DNA of 64,000 bases from an uncultured Clostridia bacterium (GTDB lineage Bacteria > Bacillota > Clostridia > Oscillospirales > Ruminococcaceae): contig CANRFM010000003.1 in the NCBI GenBank assembly GCA_947629905.1, positions 62,001 to 126,000 of the forward strand. Reading direction: 5' to 3'. Shown here piece by piece: positions 8,346 through 16,629 of the stretch. The notes beneath the pieces were generated by a model, which ran no database searches, was not told the DNA's origin, and saw only the letters and a list, made by a program, of their open reading frames with translations. Position 1 is the stretch's first letter. Every line of letters begins with the position of its first letter. The translations under genes and the position numbers were made by a program.

Positions 8346-9506
8346 GTGAATGTGACAGAGGATATTCGTTACATTGGTGTGAATGACCATGAAATTGACC
8401 TGTTTGAGGGTATGTATGATGTACCCAATGGCATGGCATACAATTCCTATGTCATTCTCGATGAAAAAATTGCCGTAATGGATACGGTGGACAAGCACTT
8501 TGGCACGCAGTGGCTGGAGCATCTGAAAGCTGCCCTCGGCGCAAGAACACCGGACTACCTGATCGTGCAGCATATGGAACCTGACCATTCCGCCAATATT
8601 CAGGCATTTGTGGAAGCCTACCCGGAAGCAGCCATTGTCGGAAATGCCAAGACTTTCCAGATGCTGGAGCAGTTTTTCCCGGATATGGCTCTGCCTGCGG
8701 AACGCCGTGTCACTGTGACAAACGGACAGACACTCTCCCTTGGCAAACACGAGCTGAAATTTGTATTTGCCCCCATGGTACACTGGCCTGAAGTCATGAT
8801 GACCTATGATACAACGGATAAGGTATTCTTCTCGGCGGATGCGTTCGGCAAGTTCGGGGCATTGGATGTCGAGGAGGACTGGGCTTGCGAGGCAAGACGC
8901 TACTATTTCGGCATTGTCGGCAAATACGGCGCACAGGTGCAGACCGTCCTCAAGCAGGCTGCCGGGCTTGACATACGGTGCATCTGTCCGCTGCACGGAC
9001 CTATTCTTACCGAAAATCTCAGCTACTACATAGACCTTTACAAAACATGGTCGTCCTATGGCGTGGAATCCGAGGGCGTGATGATCGCTTATACGTCCGT
9101 TTACGGCAACACGAAGGCGGCTGCGGAACTGTTGGCAGATATGCTGAAAGAAAAAGGCTGCCCCAAAGTTGTTGTCTGCGACCTTGCCCGTGAGGATATG
9201 GCTGAAGCCGTCGAGGATGGTTTCCGCTATGGGAAACTGGTGCTTGCCACCACGACTTACAACGGCGATGTGTTCCCGTTCATGAAAACATTCATCGAAA
9301 GCCTTACAGAACGGAATTACCAGAACCGCACGATCGGTCTGATCGAAAACGGCACATGGGCTGCTACGGCTGCCCGTGTCATGAAGGGTATGTTTGAGAA
9401 ATCGAAGAACATCACATGGCTAAATACGACCGTAACCATCCGTTCGGCAATGAAAGCCGACACAAAGGAAGCCCTTGCCCGCATGGCTGACGAGCTGATG
9501 CAGTAA
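8346..9506 (+). CDS. FprA-type flavodiiron protein (O2/NO reductase)
   Basis: A-type flavoproteins reduce oxygen to water, or nitric oxide to N2O, in the cytoplasm of anaerobes. The 386 residues comprise a metallo-beta-lactamase-like diiron domain (about 1-250, with the ligand motif HMEPDHSAN) and a C-terminal flavodoxin domain (YTSVYGNTKAAAELL binds FMN). A GTG start at 8346 is used: AGAAGGAA lies 5 nt before it, and the longer frame would begin inside the promoter. The gene is monocistronic and ends at a strong terminator. It likely protects this strict anaerobe from oxygen. Confidence 0.92.
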   Translation: MNVTEDIRYIGVNDHEIDLFEGMYDVPNGMAYNSYVILDEKIAVMDTVDKHFGTQWLEHLKAALGARTPDYLIVQHMEPDHSANIQAFVEAYPEAAIVGNAKTFQMLEQFFPDMALPAERRVTVTNGQTLSLGKHELKFVFAPMVHWPEVMMTYDTTDKVFFSADAFGKFGALDVEEDWACEARRYYFGIVGKYGAQVQTVLKQAAGLDIRCICPLHGPILTENLSYYIDLYKTWSSYGVESEGVMIAYTSVYGNTKAAAELLADMLKEKGCPKVVVCDLAREDMAEAVEDGFRYGKLVLATTTYNGDVFPFMKTFIESLTERNYQNRTIGLIENGTWAATAARVMKGMFEKSKNITWLNTTVTIRSAMKADTKEALARMADELMQ

Positions 9507-9531
9507 CCTTTCCCGAACCCCTATAAAAAAT

Positions 9532-9554
9532 CCCGGTGCTTGTTTGGCACCGGG
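9532..9554. terminator. Bidirectional terminator between fprA and the GH5 cellulase gene
   Basis: An 8 bp stem, CCCGGTGC with GCACCGGG, is flanked by AAAAAA on the left and CTTTTTT on the right. It can therefore end both converging transcripts. Confidence 0.9.
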
Positions 9555-9560
9555 CTTTTT

Positions 9561-11258
9561 TCAGGTAACAGGCAGTTTTGGGATCATTTCTATCACATAG
9601 CAAAGCAGATTCAAAGCATCCACCGGCTCGAGAAACGTATTGACATCCACATCTGCACGCTTCCGGGCATCTGCATCCAGTTCGGACAGATTCATCAGAT
9701 ACTGATTGAGCAGAATGACATCCGCTAAATTGACACTGCCATTGCCGTCCACATCCCCATAAATAATGTCTGCCGGAGCAGCAACGGTTTCTGTGGGTGC
9801 AGGTTCGGTGGCGGGAGCGGTAGTTTCTGTCACCTCGACGGTTTCTGTCGGGGCAGGTGTAACAGGCGTGCCGCCGTAATACTCCGTCAGCATGATACCG
9901 TTCTGCCCGACCGGAATGGTATGGTCAAGGCTGATGAACTTTCCGTCCTCTGTCTGCCAGAGGGCGGGCTTGACAAGGGCATATTTGTCCTCGTCCCACT
10001 TGCCGAAATTGTCATACACCAGTCCGCCGGTATCACCGGAATTTTCGTTGAAACACCAGAACGTGTGGTTGATATGATTCTCGATCATCAGGTCACGCAG
10101 GGCAGTCATCCACTGTACATTTTTGCCGTCCTCATCATGTTCTGCATCGATAAAACCGCCCCACTCGCCCATCAGCAGGGGGGCAATCTTCTGATCGACC
10201 AGATAGAACCAGTTGTCATACCACACATCGTCCATCAGCGTTTCCGGGGTGAAATCCTTCTGAAACCATGTCTGATCGTAGACTAAAGGTCCATAGTCAT
10301 GCGGGGAGTAGACAAGCTGACTGTTGTTCTCGCCGATGTTCTCCAGCGGCAGATCTTTCACGCCCCGGAAACAGCCGCCCCACCATGTGTGGTGGTAGTA
10401 GCTGTAGGGGTATCTCGAATAGTCAATGTCAGGCGAATTCCAGTCGTTGCCCTCCTCGAATTTCGGGTAGACTTCCGTTCCCTCGACCATGACGAGCAGA
10501 TTCGGGTTTGCGCCTAAAACAGCCGCTGCCCCTCGTTCGGCTGCATATTTCCAGTTATTGTCATCGGTGGTGTCGTCCCACTTGGCGAAATTCGGGGCAA
10601 CGTCCGCCGTGCCGTGCGGTTCGTTCTTGAGGTCGATCGCAAGGATCGTGTCATCATCCTTGTAATAATCCGCCACCCATTCCAGCGCCTCAAGCCAGTC
10701 CTCTGTGGAGAATTTATCCGTATACCAGAGATTGACCTGATGTCCGGCAGAGGCTGTCTCTGCGGAGTGGATGTCGATCATGATCTTGATGCCGTTCTCT
10801 CTGCACCAAGCGACTGCCATATTCCAGATATCGAAGCTGTACAGGGGATCGCCGCCCTCTGTACCGTCTACGGTCAGTTCCGGATTGACATAAGTATTGA
10901 CCTTGACCATGGGGTCGGGGTCGTGGTTCTTCCACTGGAGCAGCAGCTCCACGGACATCGGCACACGCAGGAAATTGAACCCCCTGTCGGCGATCTGGTT
11001 GAGCATACTATGCATATTCTGCGACCACACGCCGTCAAAGACCTGACTTCCGACATTGTACCCGAACCAGTTGCAGCCCGTGATCCAGACCGGGTTGCCG
11101 TACATATCCACGACCTGCGCATTTTCCACGTGCAGCCAGTCATCGTGGTAACTGTCCGGTGCGGTTTCCGCAGCAGCCGGCACTGCACCGGTCAGCCCTG
11201 TCAGCATAGCGCCTGCCAGTGCGATCGCCGTGAACCGGCGGAATATTCCGTACTTCAT
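9561..11258 (-). CDS. Secreted GH5 cellulase with C-terminal type I dockerin
   Basis: A 565-residue exported endoglucanase that attaches to a cellulosome scaffold. A signal peptide (residues 1-30, ending AAA-E) is followed by a GH5 TIM barrel (about 38-460). The acid/base is Glu213 in DLKNEPHG and the nucleophile Glu365 in LLMGEWGG. The opening NWFGYN and the loop layout resemble the Acidothermus E1-like subgroup (GH5_1). A Thr/Pro/Glu linker (464-497) leads to a dockerin (498-560) with two calcium loops, GDVDGNGSVNLAD and the less standard ADVDVNTFLEPVD. The second loop keeps the acidic/Asn ligands but lacks the usual Gly. AAGGAGGAT precedes the ATG. The gene lies 40 bp after a c-di-GMP phosphodiesterase gene and probably shares its promoter. 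Confidence 0.95.
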   Translation of the reverse strand: MKYGIFRRFTAIALAGAMLTGLTGAVPAAAETAPDSYHDDWLHVENAQVVDMYGNPVWITGCNWFGYNVGSQVFDGVWSQNMHSMLNQIADRGFNFLRVPMSVELLLQWKNHDPDPMVKVNTYVNPELTVDGTEGGDPLYSFDIWNMAVAWCRENGIKIMIDIHSAETASAGHQVNLWYTDKFSTEDWLEALEWVADYYKDDDTILAIDLKNEPHGTADVAPNFAKWDDTTDDNNWKYAAERGAAAVLGANPNLLVMVEGTEVYPKFEEGNDWNSPDIDYSRYPYSYYHHTWWGGCFRGVKDLPLENIGENNSQLVYSPHDYGPLVYDQTWFQKDFTPETLMDDVWYDNWFYLVDQKIAPLLMGEWGGFIDAEHDEDGKNVQWMTALRDLMIENHINHTFWCFNENSGDTGGLVYDNFGKWDEDKYALVKPALWQTEDGKFISLDHTIPVGQNGIMLTEYYGGTPVTPAPTETVEVTETTAPATEPAPTETVAAPADIIYGDVDGNGSVNLADVILLNQYLMNLSELDADARKRADVDVNTFLEPVDALNLLCYVIEMIPKLPVT

Positions 11259-11298
11259 CTGTATCCTCCTTACTAACAGCAGCCTGCTGAAACAGGCA

Positions 11299-12954
11299 CT
11301 ACGAATTCATGTATTTTTCAATGAATTCATCCATAGGAATTGGTTTGGAATAGTAGTACCCCTGCAAACTGCTGACACGGTACTGCCGCAGACAGTCACG
11401 CATTTCAGCGCTCTCTACACCCTCAACGCAAACCTCTGCGGAGAACGCATCCGCAAGGTTGGCAATAAACTGCACCGTACTCTGATCGGACTTGCTGTTT
11501 TCCACATTCTTGACGTATTCCCGGTCGATCTTGACCGTATCGACCGGCACTTCCCGCAGGATACCCAAAGAGGCAAAGCCTGTCCCGAAGTCGTCCAGTG
11601 CGACCCGGATACCTTGTTCCCGGAACGTACTGAGCATATTTTTCAGGAGCGTGGGATCCAGTATCCGGCAGCGTTCCGTGATCTCCAGACAGAGATTCCT
11701 TGCCGGGAAACCCGTTTCCTCCAAAAGCTGCACAACATCTGCCACAAAAGTGCCCATTTCGAGCTGCGTGTAGGAAAGGTTCACATTCATCACGAAATCG
11801 GGATATTTTGTCAGCAACCTGCGACCATCGGTCATTGCCCGCCGCAGGATCCATTTTCCCAGCTCCGGGAACAGAATATCCTGTTCGAGAACGGAAATGA
11901 ACTGCACCGGCGAAACCACGCCGTATTCCTCGCTTTTCCAGCGAAGCAGTGCCTCCATGCCCTTGAGCTTTTCCGTGTGGGCATCTACAATGGGCTGATA
12001 GCACAGGAAGAAGCCCTTGCAGTCCTCCGCAATACTGCTGCGGATGACGTTGAGTTTTTCAATATACTGCCGGTTGTTGTCCGTCAGTGCATCCTCGAAT
12101 ACGACAGGCGCACCGAGTTTGCGGTTTTTGGATTCATAGTAGACATATTTCAGACAGCTGTAGACGGTCTCCGTGTTGATGTCAAAATTATCGACCCGCA
12201 CGATACCGGCATTCATGGAAAGGCTCACGTGCTTGCCGTCCACATAAAATTCATGGGCAGCCTTTTTCTGAATGACTTTATACCGGGCTTTCAGGTCGTC
12301 CACACTGAGCACACGGGAGATCACGGAGAACTTTGTACCGTCCATGCGGTAGACACAGCCCAGATTGCCGATCTCCGTCTGGAGCATTTTGCCCAGTCCC
12401 CGGAGTACTCTATTGCCGAATGTATAGCCATAGATGACGTTGATATTCGAGAAATTGTTCAGCCCGACTTTCAAGATACAGGCTTTTTCCTGCTTCCAGA
12501 ACAGGGCTTTGAGGTCGTCAAAAAAGCCGTACAGACTGCGTATGCCGGTCATGCTGTCGATATAGCTGTACTGGTCGTGGTTATGTATCGCACCGCCGAA
12601 ATATTCCGGCTCGCCGTTTTCGTCCCGGATCACAATGCCCCGGCAGGTGCAGACGATATATTTGCCCTCTTTGGTCAGGGCACGGTACTGCATATCGTGT
12701 GCAGAATCCTTCCCGGAAAAAATCGCATCAATGCTCCGGTTATAATTTTCCCTGTCCTCCGGGTGTACGTGCTCCCCCCAGATCGCACCAGCGCCGTGCA
12801 TATAATTGGAAGGCAGACCGAAGAAGTCCACCGCACGCACAGACCAACGGGAATAGTCCTCTTTGATGTCACAAAGATAGACAAAGTTACCCTCTGCCAG
12901 AATGGAGAAGGATTCAAACAAGCTGTCGAGCCGTTTTTTTCTGATGTCGTCCAT
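11299..12954 (-). CDS. PAS / degenerate GGDEF / EAL cyclic-di-GMP phosphodiesterase
   Basis: A cytoplasmic 551-residue signalling enzyme predicted to hydrolyse c-di-GMP. A PAS fold covers about residues 15-128. A GGDEF-type domain (130-290) has MDGTKFS at 204-210 where the GGDEF loop should be, so it is probably not a cyclase. An EAL domain (300-551) keeps its expected residues: Glu334 (EAL), Asn392, Glu424 (LEITER), Asp454-Asp455 (DDFGTG), Lys475, Glu511 and Gln531. No transmembrane segment is seen. A perfect promoter lies 72 bp upstream. The cellulosomal GH5 gene follows 40 bp downstream on the same strand, which suggests that c-di-GMP turnover and cellulase expression are linked. Confidence 0.9.
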   Translation of the reverse strand: MDDIRKKRLDSLFESFSILAEGNFVYLCDIKEDYSRWSVRAVDFFGLPSNYMHGAGAIWGEHVHPEDRENYNRSIDAIFSGKDSAHDMQYRALTKEGKYIVCTCRGIVIRDENGEPEYFGGAIHNHDQYSYIDSMTGIRSLYGFFDDLKALFWKQEKACILKVGLNNFSNINVIYGYTFGNRVLRGLGKMLQTEIGNLGCVYRMDGTKFSVISRVLSVDDLKARYKVIQKKAAHEFYVDGKHVSLSMNAGIVRVDNFDINTETVYSCLKYVYYESKNRKLGAPVVFEDALTDNNRQYIEKLNVIRSSIAEDCKGFFLCYQPIVDAHTEKLKGMEALLRWKSEEYGVVSPVQFISVLEQDILFPELGKWILRRAMTDGRRLLTKYPDFVMNVNLSYTQLEMGTFVADVVQLLEETGFPARNLCLEITERCRILDPTLLKNMLSTFREQGIRVALDDFGTGFASLGILREVPVDTVKIDREYVKNVENSKSDQSTVQFIANLADAFSAEVCVEGVESAEMRDCLRQYRVSSLQGYYYSKPIPMDEFIEKYMNS

Positions 12955-13025
12955 ATGTATCCTCTCCTATACTTATGGTATCATTTACTGCGGGGCATAG
13001 TTACCCCTACAAACGATTTAGGTAT

Positions 13026-13054
13026 ATTATAGCACATTTCCCCCAAAATGTCAA
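13026..13054 (-). promoter_or_regulatory. sigma-A promoter of the EAL/GH5 unit
   Basis: On the minus strand TTGACA (13049-13054), 17 nt, TATAAT (13026-13031): a perfect consensus. Confidence 0.92.
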
Positions 13055-13107
13055 CCGCAATTTATACAAATTTTACAAATATTTTTTGTCGCTGTTGCCA
13101 TGCAGGA

Positions 13108-13138
13108 CAAGGAGAACGGCAAAACACCGCTCCCCTTG
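13108..13138. terminator. Hairpin downstream of the repeat lipoprotein gene
   Basis: A 12 bp stem (13108-13119 with 13127-13138, including two G-T pairs) encloses a 7 nt loop, 26 bp past the lipoprotein stop. No T-tract follows on the minus strand and a short CTTTT follows on the plus strand, so terminator function is uncertain. Confidence 0.45.
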
Positions 13139-13163
13139 CTTTTCACTGTAAGGCAGCCATGCG

Positions 13164-13505
13164 TCAGGTCGATTTCACGTTGCCGTCCTCATCTGTCCGG
13201 TAGCTGCCGTCCTCTGTGCCGTCCTCGCCGTCAAACATATCCTTTGCACCGTCCGCCACATCGCTGGCGATCTCTTTGCCGCCCTGCACGATATCGCTTG
13301 CCGCTTCCTTACCGCCGTCCGCAACATCGCTGACAATGTCCTTGCCGTCCTGTGCCACATCGCTGAACAGCTTTCCGGCATCGTCTGCCACGTTGGAAGA
13401 ATGATCATCCCGCCCGGAGTCGGTTGTACTGCTGTCTGTTCTGCCGCCGCAGGCTGTCATCAGCAGTGCAGCCGAAAATGCCGTCAGCATCAGAAATTTC
13501 TTCAT
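13164..13505 (-). CDS. Small lipoprotein with 11-residue amphipathic repeats
   Basis: This 113-residue protein has a lipoprotein signal peptide with the lipobox LMTAC (Cys19), then a Ser/Asp-rich linker. Residues of about 46-90 hold four tandem 11-residue units of the form xSDVAxGGKEx. The repeats should form an amphipathic helix, as in LEA-like or apolipoprotein-like 11-mers. The tail is acidic. The start at 13505 is chosen for the AAAGGGGG site and the good signal peptide; the frame is open upstream. No enzyme motif is visible. It is likely a surface or membrane-associated structural protein. Confidence 0.8.
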   Translation of the reverse strand: MKKFLMLTAFSAALLMTACGGRTDSSTTDSGRDDHSSNVADDAGKLFSDVAQDGKDIVSDVADGGKEAASDIVQGGKEIASDVADGAKDMFDGEDGTEDGSYRTDEDGNVKST

Positions 13506-13664
13506 GTCCTCTGCCCCCTTTCTTTCTGTAACACGCCTGCTGATCTGTGCAGGCTCCGTATTAGTGTTTCCCGCAGCGGGTGAATTATGCGGGTAAATTT
13601 TGGGCGAAATGAACAAATTTCATTGAAAGTAACTGTATAATACAATGATTTTTCACAAAAAATC

Positions 13665-13693
13665 TTGCGTGAAATTTTGGAATGTGGTATAAT
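13665..13693 (+). promoter_or_regulatory. Promoter of the HD-GH13 operon
   Basis: TTGCGT (13665-13670), 17 nt, TATAAT (13688-13693), 45 bp upstream of the HD-protein ATG. Confidence 0.75.
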
Positions 13694-13737
13694 AAAAATG
13701 TTGTCTGTCTGTATATTTCAGAAAAGGAGAAACTGTC

Positions 13738-14331
13738 ATGGGTGCAAAGGAAACCTTTATCGAGATCTATGAAAGCAAGATCACCCGCCCCGGTGCTGAA
13801 AAGCTGCTGGACTACCTGAAAAGCGATGCGAGCGATTTCTTCACGGCACCGTCCAGTACACGCTTCCACGGTTCCCACGAGGGCGGACTGGTGGAACACA
13901 GCGTCAATGTGTACCAATGCCTTGCGGACTATCTGACCCGACCCCGAACCAAAGAGGTCTACAACATGGACTACAGCGAGGAAACCGTCGCTCTGGTGGC
14001 TTTGCTGCACGATCTCTGCAAGATCAATTTCTACAAGACCGATTTCCGGAATGCGAAAAATGCGCAGGGACAGTGGGAAAGAGTTCCCTACTACACGATC
14101 GACGATACTTTGCCCTACGGGCACGGGGAGAAATCGGTGTACATCATCTCCGGATTTATGCGCCTGAGCCGGGAGGAGGCTTTTGCCATCCGCTATCACA
14201 TGGGCTTTTCCGGTATCGAGGACAAAAATTCGATCGGCAGGGCTTTTGAAATGTTCCCGCTTGCCTTTGCGCTGAATGTTGCGGATATGGAAGCGACCTA
14301 CTATCTGGAGGGTACACCCCGGAGATCCTGA
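13738..14331 (+). CDS. HD-domain phosphohydrolase
   Basis: The 197 residues contain the HD-superfamily metal motifs: His44 in RFHGSH, HS in LVEHSV, HD in ALLHDLCK, and later histidines in YHMGF. The family includes nucleotide phosphohydrolases and small-molecule phosphodiesterases, and the substrate cannot be told here. AAAAGGAG precedes the ATG. It is the first gene of a two-gene unit with the GH13 amylase 27 bp downstream. The combination gives no clear functional clue. Confidence 0.82.
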   Translation: MGAKETFIEIYESKITRPGAEKLLDYLKSDASDFFTAPSSTRFHGSHEGGLVEHSVNVYQCLADYLTRPRTKEVYNMDYSEETVALVALLHDLCKINFYKTDFRNAKNAQGQWERVPYYTIDDTLPYGHGEKSVYIISGFMRLSREEAFAIRYHMGFSGIEDKNSIGRAFEMFPLAFALNVADMEATYYLEGTPRRS

Positions 14332-14358
14332 CATATTCTAAAATAAGGAGTTATCACT

Positions 14359-15939
14359 ATGAGCTGGTATGAAAATGCAATTATTTACCATATTTACCCG
14401 TTAGGGTTCTGCGGTGCGCCGAAGTTTAACGAGGGCGGCGAACCCGTCAGACGGTTGGAAAAAGTACTCGACTGGATCCCGCACTTCAAGGAAATGAATG
14501 TGGATGCTGTGTATTTCGGTCCGGTGTTTGAATCCGTGGAACATGGCTATGATACGACCGATTACAAGACCATTGACCGCCGTCTTGGCGACAATGCTAT
14601 GTTCCGGCACATCTGCGAAACGCTCCATGAAAATGGCATTCGTGTCATTCTGGATGGCGTGTTTAACCACGTGGGCAGAAATTTCTGGGCGTTCACCGAC
14701 ATCCAGAAGAACGGGCAAAATTCTCCCTACTGCGGCTGGTTTCAGAACCTGAATTTCGGCGGTCCGTCTCCCTGTGGCGATCCGTTCTGGTATGAGGGCT
14801 GGAACGGTCACTACAATCTGGTCAAGCTCAACCTGCAAAACCCGGATGTGTGCAATTATCTGCTTGATGCGGTGAATTACTGGATAGAGGAATTTCACAT
14901 TGACGGCATCCGCTTTGATGCGGCAGACTGTATTGACTTCAACTTCTTCAAGCGCATCCGTGCGTTCTGCAAGGAGAAGAACCCGGAATTCTGGCTGATG
15001 GGCGAGATCATTCACGGCGACTACAACCGCTGGGCAAACCCTGAAATGCTCGATTCCGTCACCAACTATGAATGCTATAAGGGCATCTATTCTTCCCACA
15101 ATGACAAGAATTATTTCGAGATCGACTATTCCATCAACCGGCAGTCCGGCTCGAACGGCGGCATTTACCGGAATATCCGGCTCTACAATTTTGTGGACAA
15201 CCACGATGTGAACCGCCTTGCCTCCACGGTCAATGATGAACGCTACCTAAACACAGCATACACGCTGCTGTACTGTATGCCGGGCATTCCGTCCATTTAT
15301 TACGGTTCGGAGTATGGGGTACACGGACGGAAAGAAAACAATTCCGATGACAACCTGCGCCCGTGTCTGGAACTTTCTGCCATGGAACAGGAGAACACAG
15401 GGCTTTACCGCCACATTGTCAAGCTTGGCAGAATTTACCGGGCATATCCGGCACTGCGCACAGGCAGTTACCGGACGGTCATCATCCGCAACCGGCAGAT
15501 GCTTTTCGCCAAGGAACTGGAGGGACAGACGGTTTATGTTGCCTTGAATCTGGACGATCAGCCGTGTGATATGCAATTTGGCACGCATTACAATGCACTG
15601 GCAGACGTGATCGGCGGCGGTGCTGTCCGTGTGGAAAACGGCAATGCCTTTGTCCACATGGAACCGTTTACCTCCATGATCATCGTGCAGGATGACATTG
15701 TGAATCTTCAGCCGGAAGCCAAGGAAACACCCGCTGAACTGCCCCGTGAAGTGAGCGCCGGACAGCGTTACCGCCATTTCAAGGGCGGTGAGTATACGGT
15801 CGTTTGCGTTGCCACACACAGCGAGACCAACGAGGAAATGGTGGTCTACAAGAGCGACAAAGACGGCACTATCTGGGTACGCCCGAAGTCCATGTTCATG
15901 GACAGCGTGGGCGACACAAAGCGCTTTACACTGCTGTAA
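14359..15939 (+). CDS. GH13 alpha-amylase-family enzyme fused to a DUF1653 domain
   Basis: A 526-residue enzyme without a signal peptide, so it acts on alpha-glucans or oligosaccharides inside the cell. The catalytic barrel shows the four GH13 regions: DGVFNHVG (99-106), GIRFDAAD with nucleophile Asp187, GEIIHG with acid/base Glu216, and FVDNHD with Asp283. A C-terminal beta domain follows. Residues 468-526 then match DUF1653 (RYRHFKGGEYTVV, ending in WVRPKSMF), a small domain usually found as a separate protein. AAGGAG precedes the ATG. The exact specificity (cyclomaltodextrinase or maltogenic type) is not resolved. Confidence 0.9.
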   Translation: MSWYENAIIYHIYPLGFCGAPKFNEGGEPVRRLEKVLDWIPHFKEMNVDAVYFGPVFESVEHGYDTTDYKTIDRRLGDNAMFRHICETLHENGIRVILDGVFNHVGRNFWAFTDIQKNGQNSPYCGWFQNLNFGGPSPCGDPFWYEGWNGHYNLVKLNLQNPDVCNYLLDAVNYWIEEFHIDGIRFDAADCIDFNFFKRIRAFCKEKNPEFWLMGEIIHGDYNRWANPEMLDSVTNYECYKGIYSSHNDKNYFEIDYSINRQSGSNGGIYRNIRLYNFVDNHDVNRLASTVNDERYLNTAYTLLYCMPGIPSIYYGSEYGVHGRKENNSDDNLRPCLELSAMEQENTGLYRHIVKLGRIYRAYPALRTGSYRTVIIRNRQMLFAKELEGQTVYVALNLDDQPCDMQFGTHYNALADVIGGGAVRVENGNAFVHMEPFTSMIIVQDDIVNLQPEAKETPAELPREVSAGQRYRHFKGGEYTVVCVATHSETNEEMVVYKSDKDGTIWVRPKSMFMDSVGDTKRFTLL

Positions 15940-15957
15940 TGCCCTGAAATAGAAAGT

Positions 15958-15979
15958 CCCCGTGCTTTACGGCACGGGG
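15958..15979. terminator. Terminator after the GH13 gene
   Basis: An 8 bp stem, CCCCGTGC with GCACGGGG, followed by GCTTTTT on the plus strand. On the minus strand GACTTTCTATTT follows, so it may also end the converging small gene. Confidence 0.88.
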
Positions 15980-15993
15980 GCTTTTTCGCTGCG

Positions 15994-16152
15994 TCAGTCG
16001 CAGCATGGGTCGCTGTTGTCTGAGCTGTTCCCGGACTCGGAGTTGTTCTGGCTGTTGCTGAAATTCTCCGCATTTCTGGAGTTGCTGGAAGAATTGTTCT
16101 GGCGGTCCTGCGCATTGGAATTCTTCTTGTTGCTGGAATTATTCTTGCTCAT
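15994..16152 (-). CDS. 52-residue Asn/Ser-rich small protein, unknown function
   Basis: The ATG at 16152 opens a 53-codon frame ending TGA. It encodes a very hydrophilic protein, almost entirely Asn, Ser, Asp, Glu, Lys and Arg (begins MSKNNSSNKKNSN), with a Cys-Cys-Asp C-terminus. A GGGAG site lies 8 nt before the ATG. It follows the anti-sigma gene at 16294 on the same strand and ends just before a terminator. Such composition is seen in some small spore or stress proteins of Clostridia, but no family is recognised. Low complexity lowers certainty that it is translated. Confidence 0.55.
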   Translation of the reverse strand: MSKNNSSNKKNSNAQDRQNNSSSNSRNAENFSNSQNNSESGNSSDNSDPCCD

Positions 16153-16293
16153 TGCTTTCGCTCCCATCTCCGCACAATCCCCGGTATATCCGGGCGGAAT
16201 GTGCGGCGTTCCGGGAATGATATACCGTCGGAGCGCTCTATCGGCTCCGTGATGATAGTATTGCCGGACTTGCGGGGATTATGCAGAGCAAGT

Positions 16294-16629
16294 TTAATTT
16301 TGCACATCTGTCGGTTCGGTCGTTTCCTGCACACTGTCTGTGACAGTCGTGACCGTTCCGGGGGTCGGTTTTCCGGGGTTGAAATCGACCCGCTGTGACT
16401 GCATACTCCATGCGGCAAGCACACCGCCTGCACAGAGGAGCAGCGATGCCGCAATATACAGGAAATAGCGCCCGATCGCAGGCTTCTGCGGTTCGGCAGC
16501 CTGATAGGTCACTTCATCGTTTTCTTCTTCCAGACCTTTCTGATACAGCTCCTGTTTCAGGCGTTCTGTCACATCCGCAGGGGTATGCACATGGTCATAG
16601 GCATCCTTAATGGACTGTTTCAGGTTCAT
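16294..16629 (-). CDS. Putative small membrane anti-sigma factor
   Basis: The 111 residues form a charged N-terminal cytoplasmic part (about 1-50, with TERLKQELYQKGLEEE), one transmembrane helix at about 55-74, and a short Thr/Val-rich external tail. Its ATG overlaps the stop of the preceding ECF sigma gene as ATGA, so translation is coupled. The short external part leaves little room for a sensor domain. The anti-sigma role is inferred from position and topology, since no zinc motif is present. Confidence 0.65.
   Translation of the reverse strand: MNLKQSIKDAYDHVHTPADVTERLKQELYQKGLEEENDEVTYQAAEPQKPAIGRYFLYIAASLLLCAGGVLAAWSMQSQRVDFNPGKPTPGTVTTVTDSVQETTEPTDVQN

Noticed and set aside
11230-13032. 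A 600-codon plus-strand frame
   Set aside because: It is antisense to the PAS/EAL gene, whose catalytic residues are intact, and has no convincing ribosome site or motif.
16149-16454. A 101-codon minus-strand frame between the small Asn/Ser gene and the anti-sigma gene
   Set aside because: It overlaps the anti-sigma gene in another frame, lacks a ribosome site and has no recognisable sequence.
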